From positions 1-64,000 of the forward strand of contig NZ_JACHLI010000007.1 in assembly GCF_014204515.1 (NCBI RefSeq): a DNA stretch of 64,000 nucleotides. The letters are read 5' to 3'. Source of the DNA: Pseudomonas nitroreducens (lineage in GTDB: Bacteria > Pseudomonadota > Gammaproteobacteria > Pseudomonadales > Pseudomonadaceae). A model generated the notes under the pieces. The model saw only the letters and a list, made by a program, of their open reading frames with translations. It did no database searches and had not been told where the DNA came from. How positions within the stretch are numbered: the first letter of the stretch is position 1; the number at the start of each line of letters is the position of its first letter. A program made the translations under genes and the position numbers. Below are positions 15,701-22,904 of the stretch, piece by piece.

Positions 15701-17948
15701 CGACGGTATCTATACCTCGGTGCAGGCGGCCGAGGGCAATGAAATGGACGTTTCGCTGGATGGCACCAATGCCAAGGCTGGCGATACGTTGCACATCATC
15801 TGGGGCAACACGACCTACGACCAGGTACTGACGCAGGCTGACATTTCCGCGGGCCAGCTGACCGTTGCGGTCCCTGCCGAGCAGACCAAGGCCCAGGGCG
15901 GTCAATGGGACTTCTCGGTCAGCGCGCAGATCGTGACTACCGAAGGCCAGGTGAGCCCTCAGAGTGCTGTGGTTGAACTGTTCGGCGAAGGCTGGAGTAC
16001 CCTGGCCATCGATGACCTGCAGCGGGACATCGACATCGCCCAGAACAACATGACCATCTACCAGGGTGGTGGCGTCACCATCAACTCCAACACCAAGCTC
16101 GCCCACGCGAATGCTACGGGCAGCTCGAATGCGGGCTTGCAGATCAAAAACGATGGCAGCTCGTCGAATCAGAGCCACTACGCCGAGATCAGCTTCACCC
16201 AGCCGGTCGCGAACTTCGCCATTTGCATCAGCGATCTGCAGAACCAGCAGGGCGGCTCGCGAGTAGTGGTCTTCGACACGAAGGGCAACATCATCTCGGA
16301 TACGAAGGTTCTGGCTGACGGTTCGGGTGGGCCGGCGGCTTCGAAGCTTTATAACTTCGCCGCTCCCGTCGGTACGGATATCGGCAAGGTGATGATTTAT
16401 GGCGATGGCGTCGGCAACGACGGCAAGGCCGGCGGTGGCATTGTCCTGGACTCCCTCAAGTTCAATCAGGTCTACCACGGGCCGGGGTTCAACGACACCT
16501 TTACCAATGAAGTGGGCAAAAGCACCTCGGGTTCGGGCTTCCACAGCGATGAAGGGCATTTCACCCTGACTTCGCAAGGCTCGGTCTCCGTACGCAGTGC
16601 CGAAGACCACAACCTGGACGGACCGTACCTGTACATCGGTACCGGCTCGAGCAAGATCAATGAGTCGGCGGCGATCTTCACCTTCGACCAGCCGGTGCAG
16701 TCGTTCTCCTACAACCTCTGGGGTCTGGAAACCGAGAAGAGCATTCCCGGCAACTACTCGAAGATGGAGGTGTACGACACCAATGGCGTACTGGTCTTCA
16801 GCCGCAATACCACCAATAACGGTGGCGGTACCTTCAACTACGTTCAGGTCTCCTACACGGCGCCGCAAGGTATCAATATCGGCCAGGTGAAGGTGTTCCA
16901 GGATGCCAACGGCCTGATGCTGGACAACTTCACCACCATGCTGGCACCCACCGCTCCTTCGGGGCAGAAGCTGATCGACAACAGTTGGGAAACCTACTTT
17001 GGCGAAAGCAGCGTGACCAAGAATGTCGAGTGGAAGGCGCAGGCGTTCACCACCAGCACCTTCTCCGGCGGCGGCTCACTGGTGGGATACCACAGCGATG
17101 CGGGTGGGTTCACCATCACCGGCTCTGCGAGCAAGACGATCTCCGGGGCACCCTGGACCAACTCGGCGACAGGCTCCATGGCTGTCGAGGAAGGCAAGTC
17201 CGCGGTGCTGACGTTTGACTCGGCACGCTCCAAGGTCGAAGTCTCGCTCACCGGTGTCGAAGCCACTCCGACCAAGGACAACAAGGCTCTGCTGAAAATC
17301 TTCGACACCACCGGCAAGTTGCTGGACACGGTCGAGATGAAGAACAGCGTCGGGACCTACGACATCCTCACGTTCACCTACGAAAGCGACAGCAACAATA
17401 TCGGTCGCATTGAAATCGTCGGTGACCAGGTTCGTACGCACGTCACCAGCGTTTCGTCCTCGGTCACGCATGTGACGGTGGAGAGCGATGTCGTGGCGAT
17501 GCTGGTCGATCCGGTGGAGTACTTCGCCCAGGACTCGGCGCACATCTTCGGTAGCAGCGGGGTGGACACGCTCAAGCTCACCGGCGCGAACCAGGTCCTG
17601 GATCTTCGTTCGCTCACCGGCGACAGCGGCGCGGCGAAGATCAGCAGCATCGAGAAATTCGACATCACCGGAACTGGGAATAACACCCTGAAGATCTCGC
17701 TGAACGATGTGCTGCACCTGGGCGAAACCGATCTGTTCCGCAAGGACGGCAAGGTCCAGGTCATGGTCGATGGTGATGCTGGCGACAAGGTCGAACTGCA
17801 TGCCTTGCATGACCACGGTGCGACCTTCGGCTCCTGGACCAGTGCCGGTACCGCCAACATCGGTGGCGCGACCTACAACGTGTACACCTATGGCCAGCTG
17901 GATGCCGAAATCCTGATCAAGCAAGCCGTCACCAGCACCATCATCTAA
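6732..17948 (+). CDS. Giant Bap-type adhesin exported by type I secretion
   Basis: This is a 3738-residue repetitive surface protein. Residues 1-130 form a beta-rich Bap-like prefix domain. Residues 140-162 form a hydrophobic segment (FLLWPMLALAGVVAGVATAA) followed by HHNQQQDDKKK, probably a retention or plug element. About 26 Ig-like domains of about 100 residues follow, each with a TDDxxP / DGxW / DxAGN pattern. Residues 676-2771 are four copies of a five-domain superunit. The C-terminal 700 residues hold about three related beta-sandwich-like modules and a tail (GSSGVDTLKL ... YGQLDAEILIKQ) of the kind that serves as an uncleaved type I secretion signal. There is no Sec signal. The ATG follows GAGGTGGGCTTAA. 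The exporter genes lie downstream. The role in biofilm or surface adhesion is inferred from the family; P. aeruginosa BapA is the nearest analogue I recall. Confidence 0.9.
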   Translation: MAIENIGLIAVTQNAAMKVAVKTGGKVKAKAGTKYLLQVENGDIAPENVTVKRVGKDLLISFEGSDKADLTLENFYADGMEQQLYGVAENGQLYAYVRTDGEGFYGQLLLADGESAPIALGGAGLGPMPVLSGETDDAAGFLLWPMLALAGVVAGVATAAIIHHNQQQDDKKKTSGVPTDVKAIDHVGPIQGELHNGDITDDSHPEICGVGIPGAIIRVFDNGQEIGSTTVAADGTWSFYPALADGAHQIDITQQVPGQKPSAHLPVVDIVVDTGAPAEPTAEIEGSRTDNGHTYSKDDTPTIHGGGEPGDTIIIIFPSGETVIAKVDDNGEWVAPKPTQPLPEGENEIKVIAQDPAGNQTEIIVPVIIDITAPEAPKAGLDPDSDTGIKGDGITSETQPTISGNTEPGADISVTIPSTGEEIHVRADENGDWEITPTLPLPEGNNDITVIATDPAGNQSEPVVIRVVIDTDAPAEPEAHLAAESDTGIKGDGITSDTRPTIEGNTEPGAQITIVFPGGESVIAQADENGDWSAKPTQDLPEGNNDIIIVATDPAGNSSEPLVISVVIDTLAPEAPQAWLDPASDTGIKGDGITSDTRPTIDGRTEPGADVKVIFPSGEEVHTKADANGDWTVTPSQELSEGGNDIVITATDAAGNESKATLIHVEIDTTAPDASKLAITGVLDDIGLVTGNIEKGGSTDDAHPTISGTGTAGDTIVVYAKDSTGDHPIGSTTVAADGTWSLTPELPLVSGLNELTAHEFDAAGNEAISQPYAITLDMGKPSAPTIESVYDDVGAYQGFLQKGDVTDDNTPTVAGTAQAGSVVRLYDTNGALIGSTTADSKGNWSITTSELADGKHEIHATATNSIGVVSDPTGKWDFSVDTSAPANVTDLVITDNVGDVTGPLHEGDTTDDNRPTFSGDAEPGAKVIIYDNDEKIGEVEVGPDGKWEFIPGESLEDGPHAISTEVLDPAGNSSGKSDPFHVVTDTTAVEVAIVRLIDDVGSITGNIAPNGVTDDQRPEIQGTGKAGSLVKLYDGKVELGSTTVDSRGNWSFTPSQDLAEGAHSITAQATDKAGNTSESAKFDFSIDITAPNRPSIEQVLDDVGAIQGLVQNGGMTDDPTPTLSGKAEAGSIVTVYDNGEKLGSTTADKDGEWTYTPTTPISEGEHRFEVTATDKAGNTSAKSEPFNIVTDYTAPDASKLAITGVEDSVGDVTGNIANGGTTDDARPVISGTGSAGDLITVYSKDSTGNHKIGTAIVDADGKWSLTPELPLILGLNELTAVETDAVGNATAPSAPYSITLDTNEPDVPVIVNVYDDVGPYQGFLQKGDVTDDSQPTINGTAQAGSLVKLYDNANVLIGSATADADGNWSITPIAALADGKHEVYATATSDVGVVSQPTGKWDFIVDTGAPSNVSNLVVIDDVGPKTGQLFDGDTTDDNRPTFSGDAEPGAKVIIYDNDQKIGEVEVGPDGKWEFTPTAAMDDGAHAISTEVLDPAGNSSGKSEPFHLDTDTSAVGVSITRVIDAIGSITGDIALNGVTDDKRPEIQGTAKAGSLVKLYDGSVVLGSVTADAKGNWSFAPTKDLAEGAHTITAIATDKAGVVSDPSRFAFSVDTTAPTRPSIEQVYDDVGNIQGPVANGGVTDDSTPTLSGKAEAGSIVIVYDNGAKLGSTTADKDGQWSYTPTTPIGEGEHEFEVTATDKAGNTSAKSEPFNIVTDYTAPDASKLAITGVEDSVGTVTGNIANGGTTDDARPVISGTGSAGDLITVYSKDSTGNHKIGTAIVDADGNWSLKPELPLISGLNELTAVESDAAGNVTAPTEKYSITLDQSAPQSPVIVSVYDDVGPYQGFLQKGDVTDDNTPTVAGTAQAGSVVRLYDTNGALIGSTTADSKGNWSITTSELADGKHEIHATATNSVGVVSDPTGKWDFSVDTGKPSNVSNLVVTDNVGDVTGPLHEGDTTDDNRPLFSGEAEPNGKVIIYDNGVKLGSVDVDADGKWEFSPVRPLADGDHQFTTEVLDKAGNSSGQGDKLAVIVDTAKVGISITHVIDRTGSITGDIANGGVTDDKRPEIQGTAKAGSIVTLKDGATVLGSTTADTKGQWSFTPSSDLAEGAHSIKASAVEKSGNSVGPASFDFSVDTTAPTRPSIEQVYDDVGNIQGPVANGGVTDDSTPTLSGKAEAGSIVIVYDNGAKLGSTTADKDGQWSYTPTTPIGEGEHEFEVTATDKAGNTSAKSEPFNIVTDYTAPDASKLAITGVEDSVGTVTGNIANGGTTDDARPVISGTGSAGDLITVYSKDSTGNHKIGTAIVDADGNWSLKPELPLISGLNELTAVESDAAGNVTAPTEKYSITLDQSAPQSPVIVSVYDDVGPYQGFLQKGDVTDDNTPTVAGTAQAGSVVRLYDANGALIGSTTADSKGNWSITTSELADGKHEIHATATNSVGVVSDPTGKWDFSVDTSAPANVTDLVITDNVGDVTGPLHDGDTTDDNRPTFSGDAEPGAKVIIYDNDKKIGEVEVGPDGKWEFIPTEALEDGPHAFSTEVLDPAGNSSGKSDPFHVDTDTTSVGVSISHVIDSVGSITGDIANGGVTDDKRPEIQGTSKAGSLIKLYDGDVELGSVTADSKGNWSFKPSADLAEGAHSIQAIATDKAGNDSTPAKFDFSVDTTAPTRPSIEQVYDDVGNIQGPVANGGVTDDSTPTLSGKAEAGSIVIVYDNGAKLGSTTADKDGQWSYTPTTPIGEGEHEFEVTATDKAGNTSAKSEPFSIVTDYSGPDADSTQLTIDDVTADNSVNIAEASGNVTVSGTVIGEFTAGDKVSFKLDGTTYSATVGADGKWSVDVPGSKLVDHSAHSIDATLLAHDAAGNTGSITAVHPYEVRVNNVSITSMSKDTGLDQAHASNFATADGSAGRGVYGKLQEELTPAQKVQVSFDGGATWKDATASGLDWVAVDTDSHDASWIIQARIVENGVAENGVVSREVTLLDAIGAPTITGIPGSDGIYTSVQAAEGNEMDVSLDGTNAKAGDTLHIIWGNTTYDQVLTQADISAGQLTVAVPAEQTKAQGGQWDFSVSAQIVTTEGQVSPQSAVVELFGEGWSTLAIDDLQRDIDIAQNNMTIYQGGGVTINSNTKLAHANATGSSNAGLQIKNDGSSSNQSHYAEISFTQPVANFAICISDLQNQQGGSRVVVFDTKGNIISDTKVLADGSGGPAASKLYNFAAPVGTDIGKVMIYGDGVGNDGKAGGGIVLDSLKFNQVYHGPGFNDTFTNEVGKSTSGSGFHSDEGHFTLTSQGSVSVRSAEDHNLDGPYLYIGTGSSKINESAAIFTFDQPVQSFSYNLWGLETEKSIPGNYSKMEVYDTNGVLVFSRNTTNNGGGTFNYVQVSYTAPQGINIGQVKVFQDANGLMLDNFTTMLAPTAPSGQKLIDNSWETYFGESSVTKNVEWKAQAFTTSTFSGGGSLVGYHSDAGGFTITGSASKTISGAPWTNSATGSMAVEEGKSAVLTFDSARSKVEVSLTGVEATPTKDNKALLKIFDTTGKLLDTVEMKNSVGTYDILTFTYESDSNNIGRIEIVGDQVRTHVTSVSSSVTHVTVESDVVAMLVDPVEYFAQDSAHIFGSSGVDTLKLTGANQVLDLRSLTGDSGAAKISSIEKFDITGTGNNTLKISLNDVLHLGETDLFRKDGKVQVMVDGDAGDKVELHALHDHGATFGSWTSAGTANIGGATYNVYTYGQLDAEILIKQAVTSTII
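8757..15044 (+). repeat. Four tandem copies of a five-Ig-domain superrepeat
   Basis: The motif KLAITGV starts at 8757, 10326, 11901 and 13473, giving unit lengths of 1569, 1575, 1572 and 1572 bp (523-525 codons). Each unit carries the same ordered domain types: A (KLAITGV), B (VYDDVG-YQGFLQ), C (VGDVTGPL or variant), D (SITG-I, RPEIQG) and E (SIEQV-DDVG). Within units 3 and 4 the E-A-B segments are almost identical in DNA. Confidence 0.9.
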
Positions 17949-18040
17949 GCCAATCCCGGCAAGGGGGGCGGGGTGCGAACCCCTCCCCCCTCCGAAGAAC
18001 GCCGCCTCATCCCATGGGTGAGGCCAGAGAGAGTTCCTAA
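17949..18040 (+). other. Short spacer with two hairpins
   Basis: GGGGGG-C-GGGGT and ACCCC-T-CCCCCC (about 17963-17990) form a strong GC hairpin without a T-tract. GCCTCATCCCATGGGTGAGGC (18005-18025) is a near palindrome just before the next gene. They may attenuate or stabilise the adhesin transcript; nothing more can be said. Confidence 0.45.
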
Positions 18041-18958
18041 ATGATTTCGCAAATGATCCAACCGCGCGCCGCGCAGTCCAAACACTCGTGGCGCCTGGCC
18101 TTTGCAGTGCTGGCGGCAGCCGTATGCGTGGGGCTGCAAACCCCCGAGAGCTTGGCGGCCTCCAGCAACCGAGCAATCTACGGCGAGCCCTATCAGAAGG
18201 TCGAAGCCGTGGCTGCCAATCAGTCGCAGATCGTCATGTTCCGCGGCAACGACACCGGCAAGGAAGCCGCCCACGTCTACATTGACGGTCAGCTGCAGAG
18301 CGCCCTGATGCCCGGCGGCTATACCACCTTCTGCACCCCGGCCGGCGAGCACTCGCTGGAGACCTACATCGGCGACGCGCCGCTGTATACCGGCAAGCGC
18401 AACCCGCAGAGCTACGCCAAGCTCAGTGGCGGCCAGACCTACGTCCTGGAAGCCCCGCTCACCGGCAGCACGCCGATCGTGCACACCGGCCGCGAAGCCG
18501 AGCAGAGCCTGCAAGGCCTGCGCCGGCAGATCCACGTGATCAGCCGTGCCAGCTCGGTAGTGCCGTGCCAGGGTGAAACCAAGCTCACCCTGCGCAGCGA
18601 CGTACTCTTCCTGTTCGGCAAGAGTGGCTACAAGGACCTGACCCCTGAAGGTCGCGAGATGCTGAACAAGGCCGTACAGGACATCCAGCAGCAGCCCAAC
18701 GTCAGCAGCATCGATGTAGTCGGCCACGCCGACTCCATCGGCAAAGCCGCAGCCAACCTGCGTCTGTCCCAGCAGCGCGCCGAAACCATCCGCCGTGTTC
18801 TGCAGGAACAGGGCATCCAGGCCAGCCTGCTGCACGCCAGCGGCCGCGGCAGCTCCGAGCCGGTGGTGCAGTGCGAAAGCGGTTCGCGCAATGCCCGCAT
18901 CGCCTGCAACGCGCCAAACCGCCGCGTGGAGGTGATCATCCAGAACGGCCAGGAGTAA
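18041..18958 (+). CDS. OmpA-family periplasmic/outer-membrane protein of the adhesin cassette
   Basis: This is a 305-residue protein. The N-terminus has a basic stretch, a hydrophobic core (LAFAVLAAAVCVGL) and a likely signal-peptidase site near residue 40 (SLAA/SSN). The C-terminal half is an OmpA/MotB-type peptidoglycan-binding domain: FLFGKS, then VVGHADSIG...NLRLSQQRAETIRRVL, and the final NRRVEV containing the conserved Arg. It lies between the adhesin and its exporter genes on the same strand, followed by a terminator. I infer that it helps hold or organise the adhesin or exporter at the cell wall; this is not shown by sequence. The first ATG is preferred (GAGAGAG upstream); an in-frame ATG 12 nt later is possible. 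Confidence 0.85.
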   Translation: MISQMIQPRAAQSKHSWRLAFAVLAAAVCVGLQTPESLAASSNRAIYGEPYQKVEAVAANQSQIVMFRGNDTGKEAAHVYIDGQLQSALMPGGYTTFCTPAGEHSLETYIGDAPLYTGKRNPQSYAKLSGGQTYVLEAPLTGSTPIVHTGREAEQSLQGLRRQIHVISRASSVVPCQGETKLTLRSDVLFLFGKSGYKDLTPEGREMLNKAVQDIQQQPNVSSIDVVGHADSIGKAAANLRLSQQRAETIRRVLQEQGIQASLLHASGRGSSEPVVQCESGSRNARIACNAPNRRVEVIIQNGQE

Positions 18959-19035
18959 CCCCGGCCTGCGGGTTCAGGTGCCCTGGCGTTTCGATCGCCC
19001 ACCTCGGTCCTGCATAGCGCCAGGAGCGGAACAAC

Positions 19036-19059
19036 AAAGGCCCCGGAAGGGGCCTTTGT
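19036..19059 (+). terminator. Terminator after the OmpA-family gene
   Basis: AAAGGCCCC-GGAA-GGGGCCTTT followed by a short T-rich run separates the adhesin/OmpA part from the exporter genes. Confidence 0.75.
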
Positions 19060-19402
19060 CTTGCCTGGTTCTTCAGATGCCCTGCGTGTCCTCTTGCGCC
19101 TGAATCCTGCTGCAAGTCGCCTCGGGCCTGGCGACCGTAGCGAGCAGGAGCGGCTGCGTCGCCTGCTGTCGGGCGAACTTGCCCTCGACTTTCCAGCGGC
19201 GCCGGAACGCTGCGCTGCCTGGGAACCAAGCCGGCTTCACGTCACGGTTTTCCCGTTCACGGACGACCTTTGAAGAGGGCCGGGGCATTCGCCTAGTCAG
19301 GCGAAGGAAAGGTACGTCAGCCCAATCAGGGTTTTCTGATGCCCGTGGAATCGGGGCATTTCTACCATGCGCACAGCTTCTCCTCCCCTTAAGGTGCGCG
19401 CC
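19060..19402 (+). other. Intergenic region before the type I exporter genes
   Basis: I see no gene here. There is a perfect 7-bp hairpin TTCGCCT-agtc-AGGCGAA (19288-19305) and a second one pairing ATGCCC with GGGCAT (about 19338-19359). The region presumably carries a promoter for the exporter genes, but I cannot assign -35/-10 boxes with confidence. Confidence 0.4.
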
Positions 19403-21592
19403 ATGAATCCCTCTCCAACGCCCATGACGACCGAGGTCGACCTGGGCGTTTCTTCCGATAACGACAGCCTGCTGGCGGGGGTACGCTGGTTCTGCGCCCA
19501 CTTCGAGCGTCCGGTGTCCTTGGAGTCTCTGTACGCGGGTTTGCCGCGCGACCAACGCCTGCGGCCGAGCATGGTCGTACGCATGCTCGAACAGGTTGGC
19601 ATCGGCGCCGGCTGGGTCAAGCGGCGCCCCGCGGAGCTGTCTTCCTATCTGTTCCCGCTGATGCTGCTGTTCCGCAATGGCGAGGCGCGCATCCTGGTCG
19701 CCCGCCGCGGCGAGGAATTCGAATTGCTGGTGCCCGAGGCGGGTGGCGGCAGCATCACCCTGAGTGCGGCCGAGCTGCAGGAAAACTACCTGGGCTACGC
19801 GCTGCTGGTGCGTCCCAAACCTGCTCCGGATGCGCGTACCGAGATCCCGCGAGGGGAAGGCAAGGGCCACTGGCTGTTCTCCACGCTGTGGAAGTACCGC
19901 CGCTTCTATTACAGCGCCGCCCTGGCCACCCTGCTGATCAACGTCCTGGCGCTGGCCAGCACCTTCTTCATCATGAACGTGTACGACCGGGTCGTGCCGA
20001 CCCAGGCCTATGTCACCCTCTGGTCGCTGGCGGCCGGCGTGCTGCTGGCGATTGGCTTCGAATTCACCTCGCGGCAGGTGCGCGCCTTCCTGATCGACAG
20101 CGCCGGCAAGAAGGCCGACCTGATCCTGGGCTCGATCCTGTTCCGTCAATTGCTGGAGGTTCGACTGGAGCACAAGCCGCCGTCAGCCGGCTCCTTCGCC
20201 AACCAGTTCCGCGAGTTCGAGTCGGTCCGCGACTTCATCACCTCGGCTTCGCTGGCTACCCTGGCAGACCTGCCCTTCGTCCTGCTGTTCATCTTCGTCC
20301 TGTTCCTCATCGGCGGCCCGCTGGCGATGGTGCCGCTGGGCTCGATGATCGTTCTGCTGGGGCTATGCGCCTACATCCAGTTGCCGCTGTCTCGCTTCAT
20401 GAAGGAAAACCTTCGCGAGGCCTCGCAGAAGCATGGCCTGCTGATCGAGGCGATCGAGGGCGTCGAGACGCTCAAGGCCACCCACGCCGAAGGCAGCATG
20501 CTGCGTCGCTGGGAAGACTTCAGCGCCCAGCTGGCTGCCTCGTCGATCAAGACCAAGGCGCTGTCCAACATGGCCGCCAACTCGGTGTCGCTGATCACCC
20601 AGCTGACTACCGTGATGCTGGTGCTGTGGGGCGTCTACCGGATCGGCGATGGCGACATGACCCAGGGTGCGCTGGTCGGCATGGTGCTGCTCAGTGGCCG
20701 TGCCCTGGCCCCGCTGGCCAGCGCCGTGGGTCTGGCGGTGCGCTACCAGCAGGCGAAGACCGCACTGCACTCGCTGAACCAGCTGATGGAGATTCCCACG
20801 GTTCGCGATAACAGCCGGCGCTACCTGGATGCACCGAAGAACGCCACCTTGTCGCTGCGCCGCCTGAAGTTTTCCTACCCGGCGCCACCGATGCAGCCGC
20901 GCCCCACGGTGCTGAACAACATCAGCCTGACGATCAAGCACGGCGAGCGGGTCGCCATCGTCGGCAGTATCGGCAGCGGCAAGTCCACCCTGTTGCGGGT
21001 CATGGCGCGGCTCTACCAGCCGGTGGAAGGCCAGTTGCTGATCAATGGCATCGACGCCGAGCAGATCGACCCGGCGGACTGGAACTCCGCGGTCGGCTTT
21101 GTCGGCCAGGACGCGCGCCTGTTCTTCGGTTCACTGCGCGACAACCTGGTGATCGGCAAACCCTCGGCGACCAGCGAGGAGCTGGTCCACGTGGTCAAGC
21201 TGACCGGCCTGGATGCGGTCGCGGCCAGCCATCCGCTGGGTTACGACCGTCCGGTGGGCGAGATGGGCCAGGCGCTGTCCGGCGGGCAGCGCCAACTGGT
21301 CGCCCTGGCGCGCTCGCTGCTGCTGCAGCCCCAGGTGCTGCTGCTCGACGAGCCCACCAGCGGCATGGACATGCAGACCGAGCGCCTGTTCCTCCAGCGC
21401 CTGGAGAGCGCCACCCAGGGACGCACCCTGGTGGTGGTCACGCACCGCTTCTCGGTGCTGGAGCAGATCGATCGGCTGATCGTCGTGGATTCCGGGCAGA
21501 TCGTTGCCGATGGGCCCAAGGATGAAGTGCTGCGTGCCCTGCAGGCCAACAACTCTGCTGCGCCGGGCAAGGCCCCGGCCGCTACTCGGTGA
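19403..21592 (+). CDS. Type I secretion ABC transporter with degenerate C39-like domain
   Basis: This is a 729-residue inner-membrane exporter (LapB/HlyB class). Residues 1-130 form a C39-peptidase-like domain without the catalytic Cys context, so it is a substrate-docking rather than a processing domain. A transmembrane region with several hydrophobic helices (about 170-430) follows. The C-terminal ATPase has Walker A GSIGSGKS (521-528), Q-loop VGQD, signature LSGGQRQ, Walker B VLLLDEPT and an H-loop His in VTHR. I chose the ATG at 19403 because TAAGGTGCGCGCC precedes it; an in-frame ATG exists 36 nt upstream without a good site. The adaptor gene follows after 7 bp. The presumed cargo is the adhesin at 6732-17948. 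Confidence 0.93.
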   Translation: MNPSPTPMTTEVDLGVSSDNDSLLAGVRWFCAHFERPVSLESLYAGLPRDQRLRPSMVVRMLEQVGIGAGWVKRRPAELSSYLFPLMLLFRNGEARILVARRGEEFELLVPEAGGGSITLSAAELQENYLGYALLVRPKPAPDARTEIPRGEGKGHWLFSTLWKYRRFYYSAALATLLINVLALASTFFIMNVYDRVVPTQAYVTLWSLAAGVLLAIGFEFTSRQVRAFLIDSAGKKADLILGSILFRQLLEVRLEHKPPSAGSFANQFREFESVRDFITSASLATLADLPFVLLFIFVLFLIGGPLAMVPLGSMIVLLGLCAYIQLPLSRFMKENLREASQKHGLLIEAIEGVETLKATHAEGSMLRRWEDFSAQLAASSIKTKALSNMAANSVSLITQLTTVMLVLWGVYRIGDGDMTQGALVGMVLLSGRALAPLASAVGLAVRYQQAKTALHSLNQLMEIPTVRDNSRRYLDAPKNATLSLRRLKFSYPAPPMQPRPTVLNNISLTIKHGERVAIVGSIGSGKSTLLRVMARLYQPVEGQLLINGIDAEQIDPADWNSAVGFVGQDARLFFGSLRDNLVIGKPSATSEELVHVVKLTGLDAVAASHPLGYDRPVGEMGQALSGGQRQLVALARSLLLQPQVLLLDEPTSGMDMQTERLFLQRLESATQGRTLVVVTHRFSVLEQIDRLIVVDSGQIVADGPKDEVLRALQANNSAAPGKAPAATR

Positions 21593-21599
21593 ACATGCG

Positions 21600-22904
21600 A
21601 TGACTGATACCCCTGACACCCAAGCGTCGGTGCCGGCCGTGGTGGAACCCGCCAAGGCCGTGGCGCCGAACATCACTCCCTATGCCAAGGAAGTGGCGCG
21701 TCTGCGTGAGAACGACCTGTCCTACGTCTCCGATCTGCAGGCGGCGCTGATCTCGCAGAAGACAACGGCGAGCACCGTGGTACTGCTGCTGATCGCGGCA
21801 GTTTTTACCGGAATCATCGTCTGGGCCTACTTCGCCAGAGTGGAGGAGATCACCAAGGGCGAGGCCCGGGTGATTCCTTCCAGTCGCGAGCAGGTCATCC
21901 AGAGCCTGGAGGGCGGCATTCTGGAGCAGATGAACGTCAAGGAAGGCGACGTGGTGGAGGCGGGGCAGGTTCTGCTGAAGATCGACCCGACCCGCGCCAA
22001 CGCGAGCTACCGCGAAGCGCAGTCCAAGGCTCTGGCACTCAAGGGGCAGCTGGTCCGCCTGCGATCGGAGGCCTACGGCCAGCCGCTGGTATTCCCTGAT
22101 GACGTGAAGGCGGTGCCTTCGATCGTCGAGGCCGAGACGGAAGCCTATAACGCCCGCCGTCATGCGCTGGAGGATGGCATCGCCGGCCTGCAGAAGAGCC
22201 TGTCGTTGGCTCAGGGCGAACTGACCGTGTCCGAACGACTGGCCAAGCAGGGCCTGATTTCCGATGTGGAGATCCTGCGCATGAAGCGCCAGGCCAACGA
22301 GTTCAACCTGCAGATCAGCGAGCGGCGCAACAAGTACCGCTCCGATGCCAACGCCGATCTGACGCGGGTGGAGAGCGAACTGGCGCAGTCCCTGGAAAGC
22401 GCCGCCGGCCGCGAGGACGTGATGAAGCGCACCACTATCACTGCGCCGCTCAAGGGCATCGTGAAGAACGTGCGGGTCAACACCATTGGCGGGGTGATCC
22501 AGCAGGGGCAGGACATCATGGAGATCGTCCCGCTGGAGGATCGCCTGCTGGTCGAGGCAAAGATCCGTCCTGCCGACGTGGCCTTCCTGCGCCCCGGCCT
22601 GCCAGCCACGGTGAAGATTTCCGCCTACGACTACGCCATCTACGGGGGCCTCACCGGCAAGGTCGAGCTGATCAGTCCCGACACCATCAAGGATGACGAG
22701 ATGGCCCGTGCGGGCCGTCCGGACACCTCGTTCTACCGCGTTCTGGTACGTACCGACGAAGCGGAACTGAGCAAGGGCGACAAGCATTTCCCGATCATTC
22801 CCGGCATGACCGCGACCGCGGAAATCCGTACCGGGGAAAAAACCATCCTGGATTACATACTCAAGCCTGCGCTGAAAGCGCGTGAGGCTTTCCGCGAGAG
22901 ATGA
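21600..22904 (+). CDS. HlyD-family membrane fusion (adaptor) protein
   Basis: This is a 434-residue periplasmic adaptor linking the ABC exporter to the outer-membrane channel. One N-terminal membrane helix (about 58-80, TVVLLLIAAVFTGIIVWAY) is followed by a lipoyl-like half motif (SLEGGILEQMNVKEGDVVEAGQ), a long coiled-coil hairpin and the second lipoyl half and beta-barrel (ITAPLKGIVKNVRVNTIGG). The start is the ATG 7 bp after the ABC stop; the frame is open further upstream inside the ABC gene, but that region is the ABC coding sequence. The stop overlaps the next start (ATGA), indicating translational coupling with the TolC-type gene. Confidence 0.92.
   Translation: MTDTPDTQASVPAVVEPAKAVAPNITPYAKEVARLRENDLSYVSDLQAALISQKTTASTVVLLLIAAVFTGIIVWAYFARVEEITKGEARVIPSSREQVIQSLEGGILEQMNVKEGDVVEAGQVLLKIDPTRANASYREAQSKALALKGQLVRLRSEAYGQPLVFPDDVKAVPSIVEAETEAYNARRHALEDGIAGLQKSLSLAQGELTVSERLAKQGLISDVEILRMKRQANEFNLQISERRNKYRSDANADLTRVESELAQSLESAAGREDVMKRTTITAPLKGIVKNVRVNTIGGVIQQGQDIMEIVPLEDRLLVEAKIRPADVAFLRPGLPATVKISAYDYAIYGGLTGKVELISPDTIKDDEMARAGRPDTSFYRVLVRTDEAELSKGDKHFPIIPGMTATAEIRTGEKTILDYILKPALKAREAFRER

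Noticed and set aside
17963..17990. Strong GC hairpin after the adhesin as an intrinsic terminator
   Set aside because: No T-run follows the stem, so termination is not supported; kept only as a hairpin note.
19403..19800. Active C39 protease domain in the ABC exporter
   Set aside because: The N-terminal domain lacks the catalytic Cys motif, so it should dock substrate rather than cleave a leader.
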